36,307 bases of DNA from Candidatus Rifleibacteriota bacterium (lineage in GTDB: Bacteria > UBP17 > UBA6191 > JACPRK01), in the NCBI GenBank assembly GCA_016213865.1, contig JACQZL010000266.1:1-36307 (forward strand), in the 5' to 3' direction. The position numbers and the translations under genes are program-made. Below are positions 8,442-16,239 of the stretch, in pieces. Positions within the stretch are counted from its first letter, which is position 1. Every line of letters starts with the position of its first letter. Under the pieces are notes generated by a model. The model ran no database searches, was not told where the DNA came from, and was given only the letters and a program-made list of their open reading frames with translations.

Positions 8442-9990
8442 TCAGTTGAACTCTCGCGGGACGCGGGACTTCCAGCAGCGACGCCGGACCGGGCGCCCGT
8501 CGACTGCCAACCGGCGCTCGAACTTCGCTTCCAGGTGAGTCGCATCCGAGCGAACCTCCACGGTGGTGGCCAGTTCGAGCGTACGGCCGGGTTCGACGAT
8601 TCGGGTCGTCTCGTGGCCGAGAAAGGCAGCCGCGGCCGGGTTGCTGCGTGGCACCGAATACGTGCAGGACTCCTCGACCTCGAACAGGCGGGCACCTATC
8701 CGATAGCGGTCGCTCCCACCCTTCCGCCACGTCGTGACGTCCGTACTCGACACGGAGCTGGGCGTCGGGGCGGCAGCAGGTGCTCGCGCCTCCAGGCGGC
8801 GAGCGTCGGGACGGGACGGCAAAGCCGGCGGCCGCCCGAGGACGGGCGCGGGGTGACTCGCAGGTGAAACGAAGGGCAACTCGAGCCACGTTGCCGGGTC
8901 ACCCACCAGCAGCCGCGCCGTCATCGCGTGAGGCGTCGGCCAGAGCATCGGGAACTGTGAGTTCGAGACCGCCAACGGGATCCGGTGACCCGGGCGAAAC
9001 GTCCACGTCGTGAAGCGCAGGTCGAAGGCAAGGTCAGCCATCTCTCCTGGAACGAGGGCCGATGGACGAAGCCGATCCTGGCGCTGTGACCCGTTGAGGG
9101 CCCCTCCCGTCACGAGTGAGACCCGACCATCCGGGAAGACATCCTCGAGTCGCGCAACCCAGTGGGCCAGCGGGGCGTCAGCCGTCGACCGGAGCCGCAC
9201 CGTGGGGAAGCCGATCAGCACTCTCCGTGCTGAGGGGCGGCGTGTCGAAGGTCAGGCTGCAGGCGTCGTCTCCTCGCATGTCCCCGGTCAGTTCGCCCCA
9301 CCAGTCGCCGGCAGCGGTGCCACTTCCTGGAACGTAGCGGAGTCGAACCTCTCCGCTCGCCCCGGGCCGCTCGAGCAGGCGGCGGGCGGTCGAGGGATAG
9401 AAACGCGTGCGCCGAGCACCGCGAAGAGGCCAGGACTCCTGTCGCCAGTGGCCCGGCACGACCGAAAGCGAGGTGTCCGGAGGGACCGCCTCACGGACGA
9501 AGACCAGGAAGCGGGGGCCCTCCTCGAGGCCGGTCCTCCAGCCCCGGAGCCATCGGTTCCACCAGCGGGTCGCCCTCTCGCGCCAGTCGTAGTACGGGCC
9601 GGGCGCGCCGGTATCCGGGAAGTCGTGGTTCCAGGGACCGAGGTCTGCTTGGATCGGGACGGCCGCGTTCTCGAGCATGCGCGCAAGGCTGTCCCGACAG
9701 CCGTCGAGCAGCCCTCCGATGAGGTAAGCCGGCACCCGCAGCCGGTCGTACTGCCAGCGCAGGGAGCCCTCTCGCCAGAAGGCACCGTCCCGCTGGTGCC
9801 GGAGGTAGGTGAAGAGCCAGGGGCGGCGCTCGAAGCGATCTCGAAAGGTGGCCTCGTCCAGCCGATAGTCCGGCGAGCACGGCAGCCCGTTGTCGTGGTC
9901 GATCTGGACCTGATAGGCGTCCAGCGCAAGATCCCGTCGATGAAGTGGACGTCGTCGTGGAACAGGTCATCCGAAGCGTCCGTTCAGCGT
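8442..9990 (-). pseudogene. CocE/NonD-family hydrolase relic, 5'-truncated and frameshifted
   Basis: Three frames together give the C-terminal two thirds of a CocE-type (X-Pro dipeptidyl-peptidase S15 family) hydrolase. First: 'SDDLFHDDVHFIDGIL' (about 9990-9930). Second: 'DHDNGLPCSPDYRLDEA' through 'RLRVPAYLIGGLLDG', 'LGPWNHDFPDTGAPG' and 'LTFDTPPLSTE' (about 9925-9220). Third: 'LIGFPTVRLRSTADAP' and 'FRPGHRIPLAVSNSQFPM' to the stop at 8442. The catalytic Ser region (G-x-S-x-G-G), which lies further N-terminal in the family, is absent; an in-frame stop lies just upstream of 'SDD'. At least two frameshifts (near 9925-9932 and 9215-9222) break the rest. These enzymes hydrolyse acyl-type esters or amides; this copy should be inactive. 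Confidence 0.8.
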
Positions 9991-10030
9991 TTGTCTGATG
10001 CCCTTGTCGGGGTTTCACGGCGCCTTTCCC

Positions 10031-10813
10031 CTACTTCCCCTGGCTCGCCGCGCGCCACCCCTCGAGCGCCCAACGCGCATCTGCCTGGACGTCATAGGGG
10101 CCTTCCTCGGAGAGTTCCTTCAGCCTGGCTTCGACCCCAGCCGGAGGCTCTCCCAGGGCCGTCAGGCCGTTCACCGCAGCGACCCAGATCCTCGGCTCCT
10201 TGTCGTGCAGCGCCCCCAGCAGGATCGGACGCACGCGGTCGGGGTCGTCCGTAACGCGGGCCATGGCCACGAGGCAAGCGGCCCGGTTCTCGACATGGCC
10301 CTCCGCGGCCCACTTGAGCAGTGCCGGCAGCGTGCTCGAGGCCTGTTTGCCGAATTGGCCCAGAGCGCCGGCAGCGTAGGCGCTGATGTCGTAGCTGGAG
10401 TCGGCGAGCAACTCCTCGACGGTTTCGAGCACGCCCGGGGTCTTGACGCCCAGGCACTGGAGCAACCCGAGAGCGTTGAGCTTGAACAGATGCGGACCGG
10501 TGCGCAGCTTCTTCCTCAGCGGCGACACGACCCGGCCGCCCAGAGAGCAGAGGTAGTCCTTGGTCATCGTCGAGTCGTCGAGCCTGTCCAAGAGCGCGGG
10601 GACTACCCGCCGGTCTCGGGTGCCAATCTCCTTGAGGGCCCGGAAGGCGTCCTCGCGTTCCGCAAGTTCGGGACTCTTCAACTGGGTCAGCCAATGGCTT
10701 GCCGGCAGGCCTCGGTACTCGAACTCGGCGAAGAGCAGCCAGTGAACTGCCGGGGCCACGAACACGACGGTGGCCAGCGCAAACCGGAGCTTGGAGCGGG
10801 AGCTGACTTGCAC
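10031..10813 (-). CDS. HEAT-repeat protein with N-terminal membrane anchor
   Basis: 260 residues. A hydrophobic N-terminal segment ('LRFALATVVFVAPAVHWLLF', about residues 9-28) is a single membrane anchor or uncleaved signal. The rest is a row of HEAT/PBS-lyase-like helical pairs of about 30-40 residues, each with an 'A..AL..(I/L)G' core: 'AFRALKEIG', 'KLNALGLLQCLG', 'YAAGALGQFG', 'RAACLVAMARV', 'VAAVNGLTALG', 'DARWALEGW'. Such scaffolds bind other proteins. The start is GTG 10813, chosen because AAGGAGGG lies 7 nt upstream (10821-10828). It seems intact while its neighbours on both sides are relics. Partner unknown. Confidence 0.75.
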   Translation of the reverse strand: MQVSSRSKLRFALATVVFVAPAVHWLLFAEFEYRGLPASHWLTQLKSPELAEREDAFRALKEIGTRDRRVVPALLDRLDDSTMTKDYLCSLGGRVVSPLRKKLRTGPHLFKLNALGLLQCLGVKTPGVLETVEELLADSSYDISAYAAGALGQFGKQASSTLPALLKWAAEGHVENRAACLVAMARVTDDPDRVRPILLGALHDKEPRIWVAAVNGLTALGEPPAGVEARLKELSEEGPYDVQADARWALEGWRAASQGK

Positions 10814-10859
10814 GATGGAGCCCTCCTTCGTGGATCTGCTTGCCTCGGAGTCTCATCCG

Positions 10860-11166
10860 AAGCATACCCGACGATGACCGCGACAGGCGAGTGCAGCAAC
10901 CGCACGGTCAAGAGACCGCGGACCGCAAGGCAGGGGAGCTTGCGCCAACGCCCCAGCCGCAGCCGTGACCTGTCGTAGTCCTCGTGCGGCTCGAAGCCCA
11001 GGACGGTGGTCCTGATCGCGGCCCTCCTGTCGCGTACCATTGCCGCGTCGCGCTCGCGGCGGTTCCCCATCAGCCACGGACGGTCGAAGATGCGCGGGTA
11101 GACGTCGGCCCCGGCTCCGAAGGGGCACGTGTACTGGCTGTCGTAAAGGGTGAATTGACGCTTCAT
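10860..11166 (-). pseudogene. Unrecognised gene fragment
   Basis: The minus-strand frame from 11166 reads like real protein at first ('YDSQYTCPFGAGADVYPRIF', 'RPWLMGNRRERDAAMV', 'LGFEPHEDYDR'), then runs without a stop into the HEAT gene in a different frame. No Shine-Dalgarno of note precedes it. I do not recognise the family. It is probably the 3' or internal piece of a lost gene. Confidence 0.3.
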
Positions 11167-11171
11167 CTCGG

Positions 11172-11528
11172 GGAAGGCCGCCGGTCCATCTCGGACAGGA
11201 CGAAGCCCGAGCGCTGCTCCTCCTCGAGTACCATCCGTTCGGAGACCACGGCTATGCCGAGGGATCCCCCGGCCTGCGCGAAACTCCGCGCCTGGCGCTG
11301 GACGCCGGGTTCAGTCACGATGCCGAACAACAGCGGATCGACCTCGACGGCGACAAGGTCCTCACCTCGAACGACCGCGAGGACCGAGACCTCCTCAATG
11401 CCGGCCTTTCGTTCAAGTGGCGGCGCGCCTCGGCCGCCGGGGAGCTCTTCCGCCAGGAGACCTCGCCCGCTGGAGCCGGCGGTCCACGTCCGCCTGCGCC
11501 GCTCTCATGCATGGCGGCAGACCGGTGA
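11172..11528 (+). pseudogene. Fragment of an outer-membrane porin (OprO/OprP-like)
   Basis: The plus-strand frame containing 11211 reads 'LGQDEARALLLLEYHPFGDH', then 'GYAEGSP', 'RLALDAGFSHDAEQQRIDLD', 'LLNAGLSFKWRRASAAGELF' and 'RQETSPAG'. This alternation of hydrophobic strands and 'GEFFRQ'-like ends, with 'EYHPFGD', is typical of phosphate-selective porin-type beta barrels. No start or complete barrel is present; both ends are lost. It suggests the organism has an outer membrane and that this stretch was once a longer locus. The exact porin subfamily is uncertain. Confidence 0.5.
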
Positions 11529-11660
11529 CGGCCTCGAGGCGCGTGGAAGAACTGGAGACACTCGACTCAGATCCCAATTGAGTCGTGCGTCCCGACTCTC
11601 TGGTGGGAGCGATGCAGAAGACTGGGAAGCCGCATCACTGCGTCGGGGCTTCTCTGGGCT

Positions 11661-11735
11661 CTGGTGGTGGCCGGTCTCCAGACCCGCCTGTATCGGGGCC
11701 GCTTCTTGGCCGGTCTGGAGACCCGCTACCACCAG
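11661..11735. repeat. Fold-back repeat, GGTCTCCAGACC type
   Basis: Two 24-nt arms (11661-11684 and 11712-11735) are inverted copies differing at two positions. Each contains its own short palindrome around GGTCTCCAGACC. The loop is about 27 nt. The element touches the broken end of the toxin relic at 11737, so it may mark an insertion or deletion join. Confidence 0.75.
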
Positions 11736-11736
11736 T

Positions 11737-12003
11737 TCACCCACGAACTGCGAGCGCACCCCCGCCGGTATCGCGCCCCGAGACCGAGTCCTTCCAGCCG
11801 TCGGCCGCCTTGCCCTTCTCGTCTGCCTCGCGCTTCCATCCTTCGCCCGTTCGAGCCAACTCGACCACGTCTGACCAGTCCAGCCCAAGCCGGTCAGCAC
11901 TCTCCGCGGCATGGTCGGACCACTCCACTTCGCGGGACTCGATGACCCGGATGACTTCCGGCGGCAGGTTGTCCCTCGCGTTCGGGCACCTCTCGCGGCT
12001 CAC
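11737..12003 (-). pseudogene. Truncated second copy of the DUF4258-like toxin gene
   Basis: Translation from GTG 12003 gives 'NLPPEVIRVIESREVEWSDH', then 'GLDWSDVVELAR' and 'DGWKDSVSGRD', which matches the N-terminal two thirds of the toxin at 13587-13892. A run of 30 nt (11938-11967) is identical to 13848-13877. The homology stops at 'GRD', just before the fold-back element at 11661-11735, so the C-terminal strand with 'WYVVTIHEA' is missing. No antitoxin follows. Its start overlaps the end of the replication-protein relic. Confidence 0.65.
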
Positions 12004-12581
12004 GCTCGCCGGCTTCCAGTCCGCTCCGAATGCTCTGTCGAGCCTCGGCCTCGGAGAGCCCCACCTCGCACGCGGCGGCCAGCAGGGCAGCCTCTGTTGC
12101 CACGCGCTCGAGCAAGCCGGCCCCGACAAGCTGGCCGAGGCTGAAGGCGGCCCGATTCAACGTCGCGTTGCGCTCTCCCTCTTGGGCCGCGCGGACCCGT
12201 GCCAACTCGGCGGCCAGCGCGGCGGCAGCGTAACGGTCAGCCATTCGACTTGCGGCCGGCTCGGTGTGGGTTTCGGCTTCGGGGTGCCGCTCTCCGTTGC
12301 CGGGGCTCGCCCGGCGCCAGCTTGTCGAGGTCCAGTACCGCGGCTGTCAGACTGACAACACCGTCGTTACCTCGGGTTGCGCCGTCCCGGTAGACCGCGG
12401 GCGACCACGCGGGCCCGTCCTTCCGCTCGCTCCGTTGGTGGTGCGTCAGGCGATCGACCAGGGCGCGCCACGCGAGAGACTCGGGAACGGGGCGGATGTC
12501 GCGGGCGTTGTGGAAAGTCACGAAGCGGATCGCGTCGGCCTCCGCGCCAGACTGTGGGTTCACAGGACGTTGCTCCGTCAC
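11894..12581 (-). pseudogene. Replication protein (primase-polymerase-like) with deleted centre
   Basis: The N-terminal piece starts at GTG 12581 with Shine-Dalgarno GGGAGG about 10 nt upstream and reads 'IRFVTFHNARDIRPVPESLA', 'KDGPAWSPAVYRDG' and 'VSLTAAVLDLDKLAPGE', the usual opening of element-borne primase/replication proteins. The C-terminal piece, in another frame from about 12300, reads 'ERNATLNRAAFSLGQLVGAG' and 'GLSEAEARQSIRSGLEAGER', the usual closing helix bundle of such proteins. The catalytic middle (several hundred residues in the family) is gone and the join is out of frame. GTG 12581 overlaps the stop of the upstream zinc-finger gene by 4 nt, showing that the two were an operon. 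Family naming is by pattern; a search would refine it. Confidence 0.65.
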
Positions 12582-13031
12582 AGTCGCTCGCCTCCCATCT
12601 GCCGCTCGCGCTCGACGGACAGGAGCAGTGCCACGGCCATGCCCCAGTCGCACCTCTCGAGCCGCCGGACGAACGCCGGCAGGCTGTAGCTCTTGCGGTG
12701 GACACCTGGCGCGTCACAGCGCAGGCGGTTCCGCGGCGTCACGCGCAGGGTCCTGCGGGTATCTTCGCAGAACGGACAGACGACCCGGCCGGCGGAGTCC
12801 CAGTGGAGTCCGAAGAGCCGGCGAGTCGAGTTGACCGGATCGACGTGCCGGGAGCGCTCTAAACCACCTGGCGCACCTGGCCAGTGCCTGCGGGGTGAGG
12901 TCTTCCAGCCCGTCTGCCCAGTCCGGCGGCAGCACCGGTTCTTGGCTGGCCTCGGGGGCCGCTTCGGGCTGCGGCTCGGCCGAGGCAGCCGGGGGCCGTT
13001 GTCGGGACCGTCGGGCGCGTACCGTCGTCAC
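12578..13031 (-). pseudogene. Primase-type zinc-finger protein gene with a 1-nt frameshift
   Basis: Start GTG 13031, with AGGAGG about 8 nt upstream. The frame gives a Pro/Ala/Glu-rich leader and 'DLTPQALARCARW'. It then meets a T3 tract on the minus strand (12861-12863). Dropping one base joins it to the downstream frame 'LERSRHVDPVNSTRRLFGLH', 'WDSAGRVVCPFCEDTRRTLR', 'RLRCDAPGVHRKSYSL' and a closing 'DWGMAVALLLS'. The C-P-F-C plus later Cys and His resemble a CHC2-type DNA-primase zinc finger. The predicted joined product is about 150 residues. Its stop overlaps the replication-gene start (GTGA). The single-base break may be a real lesion or a sequencing error. Confidence 0.55.
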
Positions 13032-13135
13032 TCTCTCCACCTCCTGCGGGTGGTCCTGACGTGGAAGGGGGCGGGCCGGCGGGGCGGTCAGGTTCCGCCG
13101 TTCGGTTGCAAGCCTAGCCGGCCGCTCTTTTCAGT

Positions 13136-13384
13136 CTACTTGGTCGGCGGCTTCGGTGTCTCGGCCTTCGGCCGTATCGCAGGTTCCAGCAGCAAGGCCG
13201 GGTTCGCCTCGAGCGCCCCGATGCCGGCGCGAAGGGCCACGCGCGAGACGGCGCCCGCCCGTTCCAGATCGGCCACGATGGCCCGAGGCGTCAGGACCGA
13301 GGACCGATGCTCATGGACCTTGGAGACGCCGGCCTGGTTGGCCCGAAGCTCGGCGACTGCCTGGACCAGGCCCGGGCAGCGGTG
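13136..13384 (-). pseudogene. Remnant of an unrecognised gene after the antitoxin
   Basis: In the same frame as the antitoxin and directly after its stop, the sequence stays coding-like for about 80 codons: 'LVQAVAELRANQAGVSKVHE', 'TPRAIVADLERAGAVSRVAL', a Pro/Lys-rich tail, then TAG at 13136-13138. No good start codon or ribosome site is present near 13384, so this is a 5'-truncated helical protein of the decayed element. Function unknown. Confidence 0.35.
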
Positions 13385-13615
13385 TCAGGCGGCGAGCTTG
13401 CGCGTCTTCAAGGCCAGCATCGCTCGACCGCGCCGAAGCTCGGAGTCAGGCCAGACCCTCGCGTGACAGGCGTTGCACTCGAACGGCATGAGCCCGTCGA
13501 CTTGAACCCTGCCGCCTTCCACGTTGTACATGCGCGTCGTCAAGACGCGTGCCAGCGTTCCCTTGCCACACTCCGGGCAGCGGTCCTCAGCGGGCTTCGT
13601 GAATCGTGACGACAT
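13385..13615 (-). CDS. YgiT/MqsA-like zinc-finger antitoxin
   Basis: 76 residues. The N-terminal 'CPECGKGTL' and later 'FECNACHARVW' give the two Cys-x2-Cys pairs of the YgiT-type zinc finger, separated by a 'VEGGRVQVDGLMPF' beta hairpin, as in MqsA-family antitoxins. It lacks the long HTH C-terminus of full MqsA and ends with 'LRRGRAMLALKTRKLAA'. Its ATG (13615) lies inside the upstream toxin gene, a 29-nt overlap. In this family the small zinc protein normally binds and silences the partner. Role inferred from motif and layout. Confidence 0.7.
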   Translation of the reverse strand: MSSRFTKPAEDRCPECGKGTLARVLTTRMYNVEGGRVQVDGLMPFECNACHARVWPDSELRRGRAMLALKTRKLAA

Positions 13616-13892
13616 ACCAGTGACGTTCCCCTTGGAAGTATACCTGCTTGCCCGCAACGTAGACCTTCCGGCCGCAGCAGTCCCTGCCTTCGAAGCTGTC
13701 CTTCCAGCCGTCGATTGCCTCGTGCTTGTCATCAACCTCTCGCTTCCACCAAGTGGCCTTCCGGGCGGCATGCGCCACGTCTTCCCAGTAGAGGTCCATG
13801 TCGTCGGCGTTCTCGCCGGCATGGTCAGACCAGAGAACCTCGGCAGCCTCGATGACCCGGATGACTTCCGGCGGCAGCTTGCTCGCGCCCAT
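13587..13892 (-). CDS. DUF4258-like toxin candidate
   Basis: About 101 residues from ATG 13892 (GTG 13910 is an alternative). The fold elements visible are an N-terminal helix 'PPEVIRVIEAAEVLWSDHA', a middle helix 'YWEDVAHAARKATWWKRE' and C-terminal strands 'GRKVYVAGKQVYFQGE' and 'HWYVVTIHEA'. The 'SDHA' with a closing 'VVTI.EA' strand is reminiscent of DUF4258 and related small RNase-fold toxins, but similarity is weak by eye. The overlapping YgiT-type zinc-finger gene strongly supports a toxin-antitoxin role. A truncated second copy lies at 11737-12003. Confidence 0.6.
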   Translation of the reverse strand: MGASKLPPEVIRVIEAAEVLWSDHAGENADDMDLYWEDVAHAARKATWWKREVDDKHEAIDGWKDSFEGRDCCGRKVYVAGKQVYFQGERHWYVVTIHEAR

Positions 13893-14079
13893 CGCCGGCC
13901 AGCCTACCACGACGGCGCCAGCCTTGGCGTCATTGTGTCTTTTCTGCCGTAGAAAGAAACTTTGTCTGGTACTACGACCCTTTCCCGCGGGGGCTGGCTC
14001 GATTCATGCCTGGGGAGGACCCGTTGAACGCCGGGGAAAGCCCGCCGCGAGCGCGAAGCACGTGCTTCCGCGAGTGTGG

Positions 14080-14631
14080 CTACGTTGCCGCGTACAGCTC
14101 ATGCGTCTCGCCGTCTTCGGTGAGGCGCCCGACGCACCGAAGACGCCCGGCGCGGAACAGGTCGGCCAGCGTGTCGCTCAGTCCCTCGAGCTCGTCGTCT
14201 GTCACGAGATGGAGGGTCGCGGCCAGGTCGCGCTCAGACAACGGGCCTGCCTTGCGTATCAGGCGCAGGGCGCACAGGTTCGCCAGTTCGCGGGCTTCGG
14301 CGTCTCCCTCGAGCCGATCCAGGATGGCGACGCGCAGGCAGCGAGCCAGACAGGCGTTGAAGGCGTGCGCGCGGTCCCATGGTCGACGGCTGGCTCCCGG
14401 GCCTGTCTTGCCGCCCGAAGGGTGCCGGTCGGCCTGGTCGTGCTGCCGCCTCACGTACCAGCCTTCGGTGGCTGACCACCGGGCGAGCGTGCGAAAGCCG
14501 ACGCCCCACCTGACCGCCAGCTCCCGCAGCCCGACGCCGGGGCCTTCGACGTACTCGGCCGCGGGTGTCGGGAAGTCGGAGCCGGGCGGGGGCAGGGGTG
14601 TCAGTCGAGGCTGCACGGGGGGGCGGGTCAA
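14080..14631 (-). CDS. Terminase-small-subunit-like HTH protein
   Basis: 183 residues from TTG 14631; the exact start is doubtful because no Shine-Dalgarno is seen. After a Pro-rich leader, residues ~25-60 read 'AAEYVEGPGVGLRELAVRWG' and 'VGFRTLARWSATEGWYVRR', the helix-turn-helix pattern with the closing 'EGW..RR' seen in phage terminase small subunits and related element proteins. The second half ('LANLCALRLIRKAG', 'LSERDLAATLHLV', 'LEGLSDTLADLFRAGRLRCV') looks like a winged helix. It is the element gene nearest tRNA-Phe. A 12-bp perfect palindrome AAGCACGTGCTT (14055-14066) follows its stop and may be a terminator stem. Could instead be an element regulator. Confidence 0.55.
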   Translation of the reverse strand: MTRPPVQPRLTPLPPPGSDFPTPAAEYVEGPGVGLRELAVRWGVGFRTLARWSATEGWYVRRQHDQADRHPSGGKTGPGASRRPWDRAHAFNACLARCLRVAILDRLEGDAEARELANLCALRLIRKAGPLSERDLAATLHLVTDDELEGLSDTLADLFRAGRLRCVGRLTEDGETHELYAAT

Positions 14632-14688
14632 CCAGGGGGCCGGGCAAGAACCGGGCGTTTCCGATTCCTGGGAACTTGATTTCCCGGC

Positions 14689-14706
14689 TGAGGCAACGTT
14701 GCCTCA
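14689..14706. promoter_or_regulatory. 18-bp perfect palindrome
   Basis: TGAGGCAACGTTGCCTCA is fully self-complementary. A related inverted pair GGCAAC-TTC-GTTGCC lies 45 nt further on (14749-14763). Both sit between the terminase-like gene and the tRNA operon. They could be operator sites for an element regulator; no protein can be assigned. Confidence 0.45.
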
Positions 14707-14767
14707 CCACCAACTACGGTAGCCGGGCGCCAGGCGTTCCCAAAGAACGGCAACTTCGTTGCCTCCC

Positions 14768-14787
14768 TGGCGTGATTTTGGCGTGAT
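14768..14787. repeat. Tandem TGGCGTGAT direct repeats near tRNA-Phe
   Basis: Two exact copies of TGGCGTGAT start 11 nt apart (14768 and 14779). They lie about 95 nt from the 3' end of tRNA-Phe, at the edge of the decayed element. Their position and one-turn spacing fit arm-type binding sites of an integrase, but no integrase gene is left in the window. Confidence 0.4.
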
Positions 14788-14835
14788 GGCGGGACGAAAA
14801 CAGGCCGATTTGTGGAAAACCCTCCCCCGGCAACG

Positions 14836-14870
14836 AGAAAGCCCGGAGGGCTGTGATGCCGCTCCGGGCC
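14836..14870 (-). terminator. Terminator of the tRNA operon
   Basis: An 8-bp stem GCCCGGAG/CTCCGGGC (14841-14848 with 14862-14869) is followed on the minus strand by TTTCTCGTT. It lies 12 nt after the CCA end of tRNA-Phe, where the three-tRNA transcript should end. Confidence 0.65.
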
Positions 14871-14881
14871 TTGGTTTTCGC

Positions 14882-14957
<76 letters not shown>

Positions 14958-15013
14958 ACCCTGTACGACTACATACCGGGCCGCCGCGCGGGTGGCCCGG
15001 TACGAAAACTCTG

Positions 15014-15090
<77 letters not shown>

Positions 15091-15133
15091 GCTCTATTTC
15101 AAAGACCAGTGATGCTTGGCTGCGTGTCGTGGG

Positions 15134-15208
15134 TGGTGGGCGGTACAGGATTCGAACCTGTGGCCCCCTGCGTGTAAGGCAGATGCTCTACCACTGAGCT
15201 AACCGCCC
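15134..15208 (-). tRNA. tRNA-Val (TAC)
   Basis: A complete cloverleaf. The acceptor GGGCGGT pairs perfectly with ACCGCCC. The anticodon TAC is at 15174-15176 in the loop CTTACAC. The T arm contains GGTTCGAATCC and CCA is encoded (15134-15136). First gene of the tRNA operon, preceded by a strong promoter and a 7-bp leader stem (CGGTTCC/GGAACCG, 15219-15242). Confidence 0.97.
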
Positions 15209-15248
15209 ACGACAAGAGCGGTTCCTGCGAACTTCGGAACCGGGCCGT

Positions 15249-15277
15249 ATGATACTATGACGCTCCCCCCGGGTCAA
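15249..15277 (-). promoter_or_regulatory. Sigma-70 promoter of the tRNA operon
   Basis: On the minus strand, TTGACC (15272-15277) and TATCAT (15249-15254) are 17 nt apart. This is a near-consensus promoter starting about 35 nt before tRNA-Val. Confidence 0.8.
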
Positions 15278-15324
15278 GCACGATGTCCACTGCGGCCGCT
15301 TTCTCTCCCCGAGGCTAACCTCAC

Positions 15325-16239
15325 GTGGTTCCTTCCGTAGTCTGCGATCTGCGCCGGGTCGGGGCCGCGGCCAGAGGGGCGATCGACCTTGCCCGCGCCC
15401 ACGGGGCCGAGCTGTTCCTGGTCGAGCCCTGCCAGCTCCCGTCGCTTACAGCCCACGAGGGGGCGCCGGTCGACTTCCTCTCGGAGTGGTCCTCGTCGCT
15501 CGACGGCGTCGCGCTCGACCCGCTGGCTGGCCGTTTCCTTCTGGAGGCATCCGAGCTGGCTGCGTTCCGGCAGTGGGCAGGGGCTCGCCGGGGCAACCTG
15601 GAGGCTGTCCTGCGCTTCGCGGCGCCAGACCTCGCTCACCTGACCGAGGATGTGACGTCCTTCCTCGAGGCCCGGCCTGGGCTCTCGGTGGCTCTGGCTC
15701 CGACGGCCGCGGACGTCCCTTCGCTGGTGACGGCTGGTCGCCGTCTGCTTGCGGCCGCCCCCTGGCCGCTTGCCTTGTTGCCGTCCACCGGCACCTGGGA
15801 CGAGACCGAGTTCGTCCTCGGCGCGGCCTGGCTTCTCGAATCCCGACGCGTACGCATGCTCCTCTCTCCGGGGGCGTCCCCCGTGGAGTCGGTTCAGGGC
15901 TCGACCGCGCTCCTGAACGCGCTCGAGCTCCGTCGCTTCGGCGTCAATTACGTCAGTTGCCCAACCTGCGGTCGCTGCGAGGTCCCCCTCGAACAGATCG
16001 TCGCCGCCGTGCGTGAAAGGACCGCCCACGTGACGGCGCCGATCACGGTGGCCATCATGGGCTGCGTCGTGAACGGGCCGGGCGAGTCGCGCCACGCCGA
16101 CCTGGGCGTCGCGGCCGGCAAGTCGGGCGGGGTCCTCATCAAGGACGGCAAGGTCGCCGGCAAGCTCCAAGTCCACGAGCTCGTGGACACCCTGGTTCGC
16201 GAGATCGAGGCCCTGGCCGTCCGGAAGGGAGCACCGTGA
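15325..16239 (+). CDS. ispG: IspG [4Fe-4S] domain encoded as its own gene, with a novel N-terminal domain
   Basis: 304 residues from GTG 15325. Residues ~205-285 are the C-terminal iron-sulfur domain of IspG/GcpE (4-hydroxy-3-methylbut-2-enyl diphosphate synthase). They hold 'NYVSCPTCGRCEV' with Cys212 and Cys215, 'VAIMGCVVNGPGE' with Cys247 and the ligand Glu254, and 'DLGVAAGKSGGVLI'. Normally this domain follows the TIM barrel in the same chain. Here the barrel is the next gene (16236-17036), overlapping by 4 nt (GTGA). Residues 1-200 are not part of classic bacterial IspG. They sit where the extra A* domain of the three-domain (plant, Chlamydia-type) enzyme lies, and the linker 'LLNALELRRFGVNYVSCP' fits that architecture. 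I infer A*-like plus B domain. All cluster ligands are present, so a two-subunit enzyme is likely. Confidence 0.88.
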   Translation: MVPSVVCDLRRVGAAARGAIDLARAHGAELFLVEPCQLPSLTAHEGAPVDFLSEWSSSLDGVALDPLAGRFLLEASELAAFRQWAGARRGNLEAVLRFAAPDLAHLTEDVTSFLEARPGLSVALAPTAADVPSLVTAGRRLLAAAPWPLALLPSTGTWDETEFVLGAAWLLESRRVRMLLSPGASPVESVQGSTALLNALELRRFGVNYVSCPTCGRCEVPLEQIVAAVRERTAHVTAPITVAIMGCVVNGPGESRHADLGVAAGKSGGVLIKDGKVAGKLQVHELVDTLVREIEALAVRKGAP

